Source: SLJN01 sp964505385 (GTDB lineage Bacteria; Bacteroidota; Rhodothermia; Balneolales; Natronogracilivirgulaceae). From it: a stretch of 64,000 nt of DNA. How positions within the stretch are numbered: the first letter of the stretch is position 1; each line of letters opens with the position of its first letter. Shown in pieces: positions 8,433 through 16,962 of this stretch. The stretch spans positions 1-64,000 of the forward strand of contig CAZDIA010000005.1 of the NCBI GenBank assembly GCA_964505385.1. The letters run 5' to 3'. The notes beneath the pieces were generated by a model, which saw only the letters and a program-made list of their open reading frames with translations, was not told the origin of the DNA and searched no databases. The translations under genes were made by a program, and so were the position numbers.

Positions 8433-8831
8433 TTATACGTTTAGTGGATATTCAAGCAGATCTATATCCGGCAAAAATTTATAGTGTTTTTGATTCTTAC
8501 TGATCATCTTAGCCTCCAATGTCATAGCGGTAGCTGCAATCAGCATGTCATTTATTTCCACTCCGTAGCCCGGTCTATACTCCTTCAACAATTCAAAGGC
8601 TTTCTCCGAAATAGGTCTCGTATCAAACTCAACAGGAATATCAGAAAGCAGTCGATCAACTTCCTTCTTCTCTTTCTTGCTTCGTGTTCCGGAATAGAGT
8701 TCCATGGCAGTGATCACACTAATGGTAATTGTGAAATTATTTTCCAGATAGGCCATAGTTTGAACCGAATAGGAATCATCCAGACTAAAATCGATAAATA
8801 TATCGGTATCAACAATTACCGGTTGCCCCAT
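8433..8831 (-). CDS. vapC: PIN-domain toxin, VapC type
   Basis: 132 aa covering a whole PIN domain. The acidic active-site residues expected for VapC ribonucleases are present: Asp8 (VDTDIFID), Glu44 (TAMELYSGT) and Asp95 (EINDMLIAAT). The usual late KNxKHY segment is seen near residue 113. VapC toxins cut specific RNAs and are held in check by their antitoxin. The upstream gene, ending 8 bases before this start, is a fitting antitoxin partner. The RNA target is unknown. Confidence 0.88.
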   Translation of the reverse strand: MGQPVIVDTDIFIDFSLDDSYSVQTMAYLENNFTITISVITAMELYSGTRSKKEKKEVDRLLSDIPVEFDTRPISEKAFELLKEYRPGYGVEINDMLIAATAMTLEAKMISKNQKHYKFLPDIDLLEYPLNV

Positions 8832-8839
8832 CCATTTCT

Positions 8840-9079
8840 TTATTTAGTATATCGACTTTTACGTAGCTCCCGAACCCACTTTGTACTGTCTTTCATATCC
8901 TCTTGATCTTTCCACATCCCTCTGAATGAACTAAGCAGGATTGATTTTTTTAAGGATGAACCAGGCTCTCTTTTTGGCCGATCATATTTTTTTGACAGAA
9001 ACTCAATAAAATCTACCGCTTCTTGCTGAGCTTCGGCCGGTAACTTGTTGATTTGTCTTATGAGCTCTTTTTCGGACAT
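8840..9079 (-). CDS. DUF2281-type antitoxin of the VapC pair
   Basis: 79 aa. The N-terminal segment (ELIRQINKLPAEAQQEAVDF, then IEFLSKKY) is characteristic of DUF2281 antitoxins, which commonly partner PIN toxins. The basic C-terminal segment with W-K-D repeats would wrap the toxin. It precedes vapC by 8 bases on the same strand, the usual antitoxin-first order. Autoregulation is expected from the family, though I see no clear palindrome upstream. Confidence 0.8.
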   Translation of the reverse strand: MSEKELIRQINKLPAEAQQEAVDFIEFLSKKYDRPKREPGSSLKKSILLSSFRGMWKDQEDMKDSTKWVRELRKSRYTK

Positions 9080-9472
9080 ACTTAAATGTAATTAAACAGG
9101 GTGTTAAATTAAAACGAGTTAAGCAATTAGGACGTATGACTAATTATTAACCACACAACCCACACCTGACAATTTGCTCAATAATCAACAAAATTCCGGT
9201 CATATCATACCTCAAGGTGCAATAAGAAGTTAAAAATATATTGTTATTGTAATGTTTGGTCTGCTGATCTTACTATTTTACTATGCACCGTGAATCCGAT
9301 AAAATGGCGAGCAGCTGTTTCATAACTCAGTGCGTTTTGCCGATAATCTGATAAAATACTATCTATTAGGAATCAGGAGCTCATCCATTTGAAAAATATA
9401 AAGCATGAATAATTGCAATTCACATGCAGGTATACTAAATTAGTAGTGTTAAAATACTAATAAATTGGAACC
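9080..9472. other. Divergent intergenic region
   Basis: It holds the promoters of the antitoxin (minus) and the propeller lipoprotein (plus). A small inverted repeat (TTAGTA 9440-9445 / TACTAA 9455-9460) lies 12 bases before the lipoprotein start. No gene is seen. Confidence 0.4.
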
Positions 9473-10582
9473 ATGAATCATATGTGCCGTTTCAGCTTAC
9501 TAACACTTGTTGCCTTATTGTTTATGGTTGCCTGTGAGGAAACACAGGAGCCGGATTATATCCACACCTCAGAGTTGCCGGAGATTCCGCTTGAACACGT
9601 CGCTAATTTCCCGGGCGGCGATGATGAGCTGATTTTGGATCGGATCAGAGAGGTGGCAATCGATTCCCGAAGCCGTGTGTTTGTGGCTGATGGGGGACGC
9701 CCCGCCGTTTTTGTATTCGAAAAAGGCAGCGGACTTCTTCAACAGATCGGACGGGATGGTGCGGGGCCCGGTGAGTTTGAAGGGATCGTTGATATGTTTA
9801 TCAGCCCCGCAGAGCAACTTTTTGTATATGACGTAAGTACAAACCGCACTACTGAATTTATTGAAACGAACGGCCAATGGAGTTTAGAAAATATACATGA
9901 GGCTGGTGAAGCCAGGCAAGGGATTTTTCAAACAGACGGGGAAAATGCTGCCATGTTCCGCACGGGAGGAGCGAACCCTCCTGAAGAAGACGGACCGCAT
10001 TGGTTTATTAACGAAATATCAGCGGGTAATCTGGAAATGGAGATGAGGGATGAAAAACTTGAGCTAAAAGATCAGCCTTCACTGGCATATCAGAACCGGC
10101 TTTTGAGCTTGCCAACATTACGAACTGATGCTTATGCACGCGGCCGGGACGGTTCGCTTTACATGATGTGGAATGATCGCTTTGAGGTTGCAAAATATAA
10201 CACCCGGCTTGAGCTGATCGATTCCGTTTCAGCGCCCGTTCCCAATCAACCCTATCCTGAAGATGAACGCGATGAATTTCTGAACGAGATGGAAGGTGGA
10301 GAAAGGTCATTTGCAAGAGATCATCTGGATGAAACCTTGCCGGTAATTAACTGGGATTTTTCACTCGGACAGGGCTGGGAGGTCAATCAGGATGGAAATC
10401 ACTGGCTGCGCACTTACGACGACCCTGAGTATTTGGTTTTGGATCCGGATGGCAGCCCGGTCGGCAGTTTTGATCTTCCGGAGGATTTTCTTCTTAAAAC
10501 AGTGAATAGCGATCATATTGTAGCACTTGGTTATTCAAAAGAAGGAGATTATCAGATCAGGATGTGGAGTTATGATTTGTAG
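9473..10582 (+). CDS. 6-bladed beta-propeller lipoprotein
   Basis: 369 aa with a lipoprotein signal (lipobox MVAC, about Cys21). The mature protein follows the 6-bladed beta-propeller (NHL-like) pattern: REVAIDSRSRVFVADG, then FVFEKGSGLLQQIGRDGAGPGEF, then further blades with (Y/F)V(Y/F)D and WLRTYDDPEYLVLDPDG. The G.G.GPGEF loop is typical of the propeller group abundant in Balneolota and Bacteroidota. Function in these families is mostly unknown; surface ligand binding is likely. It stands alone on the plus strand. An ATG three codons inside could be the start. Confidence 0.75.
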   Translation: MNHMCRFSLLTLVALLFMVACEETQEPDYIHTSELPEIPLEHVANFPGGDDELILDRIREVAIDSRSRVFVADGGRPAVFVFEKGSGLLQQIGRDGAGPGEFEGIVDMFISPAEQLFVYDVSTNRTTEFIETNGQWSLENIHEAGEARQGIFQTDGENAAMFRTGGANPPEEDGPHWFINEISAGNLEMEMRDEKLELKDQPSLAYQNRLLSLPTLRTDAYARGRDGSLYMMWNDRFEVAKYNTRLELIDSVSAPVPNQPYPEDERDEFLNEMEGGERSFARDHLDETLPVINWDFSLGQGWEVNQDGNHWLRTYDDPEYLVLDPDGSPVGSFDLPEDFLLKTVNSDHIVALGYSKEGDYQIRMWSYDL

Positions 10583-10730
10583 AAAGCTTTGTAAAACTTA
10601 GATTTTTGGCTGATATAGTGGCTGACATAAATTGTACGCAAAAAATCTCCATCAAAATACTTTATCAAATTTCCGCAAGTTTAAAGATCGGACGTCGAAC
10701 ATTACATCCATCAAAATTAATAGTATTACC

Positions 10731-11321
10731 ATGCAGAGAATTATTACACTATTTACACTTTCCGGCGCGCTGTTGGTTGCAACCGCCTGCGGCAACGGCG
10801 ACGAAGATTACGGGCAGCAGGAGGAAATGGACGTAGAACAGGAAATGGCTGAAGCTCAACAGATGGAAGGGTTTGACACTCCGGATGCATTCCGCGCGGA
10901 GCTGGAATACGCATTGAACCACTACCTCGAACTGGTTGACGCGCTGGTTGGAGAAAACACCGGCGACGCCGGCTCGAACGCGTCAGAGTTTAATCAGGCG
11001 CTTACAGACATTCCCTCCGGTGATCTGGACGAATCTGCCGCCATGTTCTGGGAGGAATATTCCGATCACATCGCTTCTCACTTAAGCGCGCTTCAGGAGC
11101 ATGAGGATATCGAAGGCCAGCGTTATGAATTTGAGCATATTTCAGAAGCGCTCATCGAAGTTGTGAAGTCAATGGGACCTTTGGATATGACGCTCTATCA
11201 ACAGCGGTGTCCGATGGTTCGCGATGGTGAGGCCGACTGGCTCAGCAGCCACGAGGAGATCCGCAATCCCTATCACGGGGAATCGATGATGGATTGTGGC
11301 AGCACGGTTGAGGAGTTATAA
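10731..11321 (+). CDS. DUF3347 lipoprotein, metal-linked
   Basis: 196 aa from the ATG at 10731, chosen because it begins a lipoprotein signal (MQRIITLFTL..., lipobox ATAC). The open frame extends 33 codons upstream without such a signal. The domain matches DUF3347: helical region with YLELVDALVGENT, H-x3-AL helix, then QRCPMVRDGEADWLS, EIRNPYHGESMMDCG. Cys, Met and His in the last part resemble copper-binding extensions of efflux-pump adaptor proteins, so copper binding in the periplasm is a reasonable inference. It is 7 kb from the metal module. Confidence 0.75.
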   Translation: MQRIITLFTLSGALLVATACGNGDEDYGQQEEMDVEQEMAEAQQMEGFDTPDAFRAELEYALNHYLELVDALVGENTGDAGSNASEFNQALTDIPSGDLDESAAMFWEEYSDHIASHLSALQEHEDIEGQRYEFEHISEALIEVVKSMGPLDMTLYQQRCPMVRDGEADWLSSHEEIRNPYHGESMMDCGSTVEEL

Positions 11322-11351
11322 TACCTTTAAAGGTTTATCAGAACGGGATTC

Positions 11352-11397
11352 AACCCGGATCGCTCCGTATGTACAGGTTGGCCGGTTCGGGTTTTTG
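11352..11397 (+). terminator. Probable terminator after the DUF3347 gene
   Basis: AACCCG (11352-11357) pairs with CGGGTT (11388-11393), with weaker pairing inside, followed by a T-run. It is 31 bases after the stop. The loop is long, so the call is moderate. Confidence 0.4.
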
Positions 11398-11504
11398 TTT
11401 GGAAACCGGCAGCCATATTCCGGAAATGTTCGCCGGGCAAGAACTGTGGGACTCAATTCAGGGTTGTAAGAGTTTGCTATAAAAACGCCACTAAAACTGA
11501 CTCA

Positions 11505-13082
11505 ATGCCACGCCCCTATTATCAGCATATCGACCGGAAATTGACCAGGCCGGATGTATTGGCAAAAGAAAACATCCTCTTCATTCTTCATGATCAGTTA
11601 AACCTGTCGGCTTTCCCTGATGAGATACTTCACGACCGGCCGGTGCTGCTCTTTATTGAATCAGCGGAAAAAGCCAACAGTCTGCCTTATCACAAAAAGA
11701 AACTGACCTATGTATTGAGCAGTCAGCGGCATTTTGCGATTGAGTGTGCTAAGCAAGGGTATGAGGTGTATTATCACGCCACAAGGGGACATTATGATGA
11801 CGGACTTCAGGAAATCATGACCGAGGCACCGCAGGCACGGTTCCATTTCATGACACCTTCGGAGTGGAGCACCCGCAGCCGCTTACATCAGCTGAAAAAG
11901 GACCACCCGGACCGCTTTAAGGAATTGCCCAATTCCTTTTTCATGGCAGATGCTGAACTGTGGAAAGAAAAAGTCAGCACTAATTTTGTCATGGAAACCT
12001 TTTACCGGGAGATGCGGCAACAAACCGGATATTTGATGGACGAAGAGGGTAAGCCGGCCGGTGGACAGTGGAATTACGATGAGCTGAATCGAAAAAAGCT
12101 CCCGAAAGGGAAAAAAGGTCCGCAAATGCCGCAGTTTCAACCGGATGCCATAACTTCCGAAGTGATGGAAATGGTGGAAGAAAAGTTTCCGGATCATTTC
12201 GGATCAACAGAAAATTTTAGCTATCCGGTAACCAGAATGCAGGCTCTGGATGCCGCAGATCATTTTTTTCAATACCGTTTGCCGGAATTCGGGCCTTATG
12301 AAGATGCTATGGCCACGGGGGAGTACACACTGTTTCATTCAAAGCTGTCCATACACCTGAATAACGGGTTATTGCTCCCGGGCGAGTTGTGCAACCGCGC
12401 GGAAAGCATGTATATGGACGGACTTGCTCCGATTCAGTCTGTTGAAGGGTTTATCCGGCAGATTATTGGCTGGCGGGAATACATCCGGATTTATTACGAA
12501 GCGATGATGCCGCAGGTGCGCGAAGCTAATCATTTCGGTTTTACCGAAGCTCTGCCGGAAATGTTCTGGACAGGCAAAACCGATATGAAGTGCATGCAGG
12601 AATGCCTTAAACCCGTAATTGAGCAAGGCTACTCCCATCATATCCCGAGGCTGATGGTGCTCAGTAATTTCAGTAATCTGACCCGAACCAATCCCTATCA
12701 GCTTTTTCTCTGGTTTTGGTACGCTTATGTGGATGCCTACGAGTGGGTGGTGCTTCCCAATGTTTTGGGGATGTCAACCTATGCCGACGGTGGTGTGCTG
12801 GCCTCTAAACCTTACGCGGCCGGCGGCAATTACGTCAACAAGATGAGTGATTACTGCAAAGATTGCAGCTATTCCATATCGAAGAAAACCGGCGAGCAGG
12901 CATGTCCATTTAACTATCTATATTGGAATTTTGTGGGGGATCATCGCGATGTATTTTCCGGAAGCGGACGGATTTCATTTATGACATCCATGTGGGATAA
13001 AAAGCCGGATGATGAAAAGCATCAAATCCGCGAAAGCAGCCGGAAGTTTCTGGAATCATTGAAACGCTATGAGGATACGTAA
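11505..13082 (+). CDS. Iron-sulfur bacterial cryptochrome/(6-4) photolyase family protein
   Basis: 525 aa, full length for the FeS-BCP (PhrB-like) family. The N-terminal Rossmann domain starts NILFILHDQLNL. The C-terminal FAD domain has GFIRQIIGWREYIR and LMVLSNFSNLTRTNP. Four Cys match the [4Fe-4S] ligands: Cys363, Cys451, Cys454 and Cys467. Their spacing equals that of Agrobacterium PhrB (350, 438, 441, 454) with a constant shift of 13. Known members repair (6-4) photoproducts with light or act as photoreceptors. It is convergent with the methyltransferase, 5 bases apart. Confidence 0.9.
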   Translation: MPRPYYQHIDRKLTRPDVLAKENILFILHDQLNLSAFPDEILHDRPVLLFIESAEKANSLPYHKKKLTYVLSSQRHFAIECAKQGYEVYYHATRGHYDDGLQEIMTEAPQARFHFMTPSEWSTRSRLHQLKKDHPDRFKELPNSFFMADAELWKEKVSTNFVMETFYREMRQQTGYLMDEEGKPAGGQWNYDELNRKKLPKGKKGPQMPQFQPDAITSEVMEMVEEKFPDHFGSTENFSYPVTRMQALDAADHFFQYRLPEFGPYEDAMATGEYTLFHSKLSIHLNNGLLLPGELCNRAESMYMDGLAPIQSVEGFIRQIIGWREYIRIYYEAMMPQVREANHFGFTEALPEMFWTGKTDMKCMQECLKPVIEQGYSHHIPRLMVLSNFSNLTRTNPYQLFLWFWYAYVDAYEWVVLPNVLGMSTYADGGVLASKPYAAGGNYVNKMSDYCKDCSYSISKKTGEQACPFNYLYWNFVGDHRDVFSGSGRISFMTSMWDKKPDDEKHQIRESSRKFLESLKRYEDT

Positions 13083-13087
13083 TTTAA

Positions 13088-13726
13088 TCAATCCCGCCAG
13101 GGCTGAAATCCACCTATCACAAGAAACAGCTGCCAGTATCGGTAATTCCATTGATCAGCAGAATGTATCGTGAATTGATGTTCCTCAAGCAACCTGTTTA
13201 CTTCTTTCAAACTCATCGTGTTAATAGTCTCACTTCCCAACCGGTTAATCAATGAATTAATCAATTTAAACCAGCCGGCGCGGTTCCAGTCCAGCAGGTA
13301 CAGCCTTCCTTCGGGAGTCAGTGATTGTTTAAATCGGCGTATAGCCAGAGATGGGTTATCGTAGTTATGAAGAGCGTTGAGGCAAATCACCCTGGTAAAA
13401 CGGTTGCCTTCAAATTGCAGATCTTCGGAGGGGTAGGCGTTGTAGGTAATGCGGGGATCATCGGGGAGGCGGTTTTGCGCTACACCAAGCATTCGTGGTG
13501 AGATATCATTAAGCACAAGCTCCCTGAAAGGCGCCTGATTTTGAATCAATTGTTCAGCAAGTAACCCAGTACCGCAGCTGGCATCCAGTATCCTGTCACC
13601 TTCCTCCAATTCTGGCAGTATGGTCTCCAACATCCGGTTGTGGGTGTGATTCAGATAGCCCTGCCAATTCTGATCATAGTTTTGAGCGTATTCGTCGTAA
13701 TGTTCAAGTGTGGTTTGGCGGGACAT
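13088..13726 (-). CDS. Class I SAM-dependent methyltransferase
   Basis: 212 aa. The Rossmann core is visible: motif I DRILDASCGTGLLAEQL (about residues 43-60), acidic motif II (LVLNDIS), and motif IV VICLNALHNYDNP, followed by LYLLDWNRAG. The N-terminus (LEHYDEYAQNYDQNW) resembles UbiE/BioC-like small-molecule methyltransferases. The substrate is not predictable from sequence. It faces the photolyase gene, so the two are not one operon. Confidence 0.8.
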   Translation of the reverse strand: MSRQTTLEHYDEYAQNYDQNWQGYLNHTHNRMLETILPELEEGDRILDASCGTGLLAEQLIQNQAPFRELVLNDISPRMLGVAQNRLPDDPRITYNAYPSEDLQFEGNRFTRVICLNALHNYDNPSLAIRRFKQSLTPEGRLYLLDWNRAGWFKLINSLINRLGSETINTMSLKEVNRLLEEHQFTIHSADQWNYRYWQLFLVIGGFQPWRD

Positions 13727-13924
13727 CTGCGAATGCGGTCTTTGTTAGTTGATAAAAGGATGCACTTTTTTTAAATGATGCGCCACGAATCAACTTTTAC
13801 TTATTGATTTTATTTTTATGTTTATCGGCTCAATGAGTCTAGTTAAACTCTGCCGGTAATTCATGACACTGTTGCAACATTGGCTACGGCTTGCAAGCGT
13901 GTTACTCGTTAGTCGTTTGAGCTT

Positions 13925-15067
13925 TCAGAATGTGAAACCGATGTTCATATAAATACGGTTCATTTCCTCAGAATGACCGAGTTGAGCGCGTACGATGAAA
14001 TCGCGGGTAAATGCGGATACGATGGGGCCGCCGCCCCAGGTTCGGTGATATTCGCTAAATAATTCGTCAGGTCCGGGTACAGAGGAGTATACCCTGCCGG
14101 AATCGGTAAATGCCGTTAAACCAAAGCGAAGTTGCAGAAAATCAAATGAGAGCAGCCATTTACGCAGCTCAAGATTAGTGAAAATCACTCCGCTGTCACG
14201 AAATCTTCCGGTCGGGTGTCCGCGAACCGATTCCTCTCCGCCCGCTTCAGGTAACATCCAAAAAGGGACATCACCGGATGTGAATTCGGTTGTCAATCTT
14301 CCGGCCAAGGTAAGATTATCAGAGAACGAAGGGGAATAATAATGCCTGGTTTCCGCCATAATCCTGAACATGCTGTGATCACTGATTAAACCTGGCGGGG
14401 CACCGTTTAGCTCCAATCGTGAGTAATTACCACTACGAGGATCAAACTCGTTGTTCCGGGAATCAAAAAGCAGTCCGGTACCGGCATAAACGAACCATCC
14501 CCCATCATGTCCGTAAGGTTGTTTCTGGCTGATCAGGCTCTCTTCCTCATCACCGAAATCCTGACGGGTGATACCGCCTGCAAGTAGCAATAAATCAAAA
14601 TTATAATCCGGATTTTCTGACAGCGGATATCGCCCGTCATAAGTCAATTCAAATCCCAACGCATCAAAAAAGTGGTAGTCATCATCCCATTGTTCCTGAA
14701 TAAAGGGACTATCGTGTCCCCTGGAGAAATAAATGTCGTTGAGCTGGCGCTCTCCTATAAACTCAAACCGGGATCTTATGTTGGTGTTGAATGGCTCAGC
14801 CGTTTCCCATGCGATGCGACTGCTGAACAAACCCATTGTTGTGCCTCGTGCACGGAATTCAAGTAAGTTATTGAATGGAGCTATATGTTCCTGATAATGA
14901 TATCGATTAGTTGACATTCCAAATTCAACACCGATATCGGAATCGAATTTGGCATAAGGGAGGTAGGCGTAAACCACCGAGTCGGCGGGAGCGTCGTCCG
15001 CATATAAGAAATTGGCAGTAGCAAGCAGATACAAAACCGATAGTAAAAGAACCTGCACACCTTTCAT
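13925..15067 (-). CDS. Omp85-superfamily outer-membrane barrel without POTRA domains
   Basis: 380 aa: signal peptide (about 1-23), then directly a beta-barrel of the bacterial surface antigen (D15) type. The hallmark strand-end motif appears as ESVRGHPTGRFRDSG (about residue 280), a variant of the Omp85 VRG(F/Y) loop, and the protein ends in NIGFTF. BamA and TamA carry 3-5 POTRA domains before the barrel; here there are none. Role therefore unclear: a stand-alone Omp85-like pore or export barrel. It is not in an obvious operon. Confidence 0.75.
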   Translation of the reverse strand: MKGVQVLLLSVLYLLATANFLYADDAPADSVVYAYLPYAKFDSDIGVEFGMSTNRYHYQEHIAPFNNLLEFRARGTTMGLFSSRIAWETAEPFNTNIRSRFEFIGERQLNDIYFSRGHDSPFIQEQWDDDYHFFDALGFELTYDGRYPLSENPDYNFDLLLLAGGITRQDFGDEEESLISQKQPYGHDGGWFVYAGTGLLFDSRNNEFDPRSGNYSRLELNGAPPGLISDHSMFRIMAETRHYYSPSFSDNLTLAGRLTTEFTSGDVPFWMLPEAGGEESVRGHPTGRFRDSGVIFTNLELRKWLLSFDFLQLRFGLTAFTDSGRVYSSVPGPDELFSEYHRTWGGGPIVSAFTRDFIVRAQLGHSEEMNRIYMNIGFTF

Positions 15068-15193
15068 TATTCCCGGAATGTAAAGTTGTTGATTATCCTT
15101 GATATACTAATATCTGTATCAGAGATTAAAACATCAATCCGAACTTTTAGGGGGTAAAGAGTGCTACGTGATACAAATATTGAAAGGCATAAA

Positions 15194-16444
15194 TCACGAG
15201 GAAGTTTCCGCCGCCAGGTTTCGGATTGCTTTGATACGTTCAGCTACCGGTGGATGGCTATAATTCAAAAACACATAAAAAGGATGGGGCGAGAGGTTTG
15301 AAAGGTTATCAGCCGATAGTTTTTTCAGGGCGTTGATCATTCCATCCGGGTTTTCGGTAGTTTCCACAGCGTAGCGGTCAGCTTCAAATTCGTGTTTACG
15401 GGAGAGCATCTGCATCATGATACCGAGGATCATCTCAATAGGAGTAAATAACAGGCCAAAGAAAATCAGCCCGGCGTAGACGGACATCTGTTCCATATAA
15501 AAAGCATCAAACAGCCCGGGAATGGTAAGAAACAGCTGAAGCAATGCCAGCATTACGCCGGTATGAAGTATGCTGATGGCCATATTTTTCTGAATATGCT
15601 TTTTCTTATAGTGTCCTACTTCATGTGCCAGAACAGAAACCAACTCATTTACCGAGTGCTTTTCAATCAGTGTATCATAAAGGGCAATGCGTTTGTTTTT
15701 GCCGAATCCGGTAAAAAAGGCATTAGATTTGGCTGATCGTTTCGAGCCATCGATCACGTAAACATCCTGAAGCGGGAATTTCACTTTTTCTGCCATATCC
15801 ATGATTGCCTGGCGAAGTTCACCTTCTTCAAGTGGAGTAAACTTGTTGAATAAAGGCATGATCCAGGTCGGTGCGATAAATTGGATTGCCAGTGTGAATA
15901 TCGTGATGACAATCCAGGCGTACAGCCAGGCAAGAGTGCCGGCATGGATAAAAAACCATAACACCCCGGCAAGCAGCGGACCGCCAATAACCACGGCAAG
16001 CAGCAACCCTTTGATCCGGTCCATAACAAAAGTTCCGGCAGTGGTTTTATTAAATCCGTAACGTTCTTCAATGATAAAGGTTGAATATATATTGAAGGGC
16101 AGTGAGATAATCGTCTGAGCCAGCAGAAGAGTGCCGATGAATATCAGACCGTTGATAAGTTCGCCGTAACCGAATCCGCGCACAATCTGATCGAGCCAGT
16201 TAAATCCACCGGCAAACCAGAAAACCAAGATAACAGCAAGGCTGAACGTAGAGCTGACAAAACCGAACCGGGTTCTGTCTCGTGTGTATTCCTGTGACCG
16301 GCGGTATTCTTCTTCCTCGTAGACATCTTCAAATTCTTTCGGCAGCTCCTTTTTCAGGTGTTTCAGGTTTAACAGATCAGCTGCCAGGTTTAAGGCATAG
16401 TCAAGCAGCAGCGCCGCAAGTATGATGATTCCGTAGATGTTCAT
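15194..16444 (-). CDS. M48 family metallopeptidase, Ste24/CAAX protease type
   Basis: 416 aa with about seven hydrophobic helices and the zinc-protease motif HEVGH (His274, Glu275, His278); the third ligand is probably Glu354 in EFEADRYA. N-terminal hydrophobic segments before a PIMPLFNKFTPLEEGELRQA-like region match the Ste24 arrangement rather than the shorter HtpX. Ste24 enzymes cleave membrane proteins or prenylated peptides within the membrane; in bacteria they probably act in membrane-protein quality control. Transcribed alone. Confidence 0.88.
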   Translation of the reverse strand: MNIYGIIILAALLLDYALNLAADLLNLKHLKKELPKEFEDVYEEEEYRRSQEYTRDRTRFGFVSSTFSLAVILVFWFAGGFNWLDQIVRGFGYGELINGLIFIGTLLLAQTIISLPFNIYSTFIIEERYGFNKTTAGTFVMDRIKGLLLAVVIGGPLLAGVLWFFIHAGTLAWLYAWIVITIFTLAIQFIAPTWIMPLFNKFTPLEEGELRQAIMDMAEKVKFPLQDVYVIDGSKRSAKSNAFFTGFGKNKRIALYDTLIEKHSVNELVSVLAHEVGHYKKKHIQKNMAISILHTGVMLALLQLFLTIPGLFDAFYMEQMSVYAGLIFFGLLFTPIEMILGIMMQMLSRKHEFEADRYAVETTENPDGMINALKKLSADNLSNLSPHPFYVFLNYSHPPVAERIKAIRNLAAETSS

Positions 16445-16604
16445 TAATAGGATTTTCGGTTTGGATTAAATGACTGCCGGATTAATACGAAACCGGGATG
16501 CTTTGAGTATGAAGATGCTATGTAAATATATCTATTTCCAACAGGACAGTTTGAAAATCTTTTGACGATCAAAAACGAGAAAAGAATCGGTTTATCGAAA
16601 ACAC

Positions 16605-16749
16605 ATCACAAATCGTACATCGTATATCGTCAATCGTAAATCACTTTGTGCCAGCTTAAGCTTGGCGTACTGCTACTCCGCGATTTATAAAAATGGTGAA
16701 AACCTGCAAGCTGAAACAGAATTGCGACGTACGATTGACGATTTGTGAT
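16605..16749. repeat. Inverted repeat made of 7-bp periodic units
   Basis: The left arm (16605-16645) contains ATCGT units every 7 bases. The right arm (about 16722-16749) holds the reverse complement. Perfect pairs include 16605-16616 with 16738-16749 (12 bp) and 16626-16638 with 16730-16742 (13 bp). The arms enclose about 90 bases without a gene. The rest of the 16445-16962 gap holds only AT-rich promoter-like sequence. Confidence 0.6.
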
Positions 16750-16962
16750 TTCAGATTGCAGAAGGAGCAATCAGCCCCGTGGGTAATAGATATTTATTCA
16801 GATACAGAAATATTACTGTAAAAACATAACATAATTCTCAAAATTTATAGGGTAATTCCAATGAAATTCATCAATCAAACATCTGTATTTGAAGACTTAT
16901 ATTTATTACCTTCCGTTGAGTGTAAAAATTATTTTAAAATCAACCATATTTAATATACTTCT

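Noticed and set aside
7340..8440. Integron cassette attachment (attC-like) sites between small minus-strand genes
   Set aside because: GTTATAC occurs at 8432-8438, but no matching GTATAAC lies at the other end, and no attC-like fold forms. Only a shared 13-base motif remains, reported as a weak finding.
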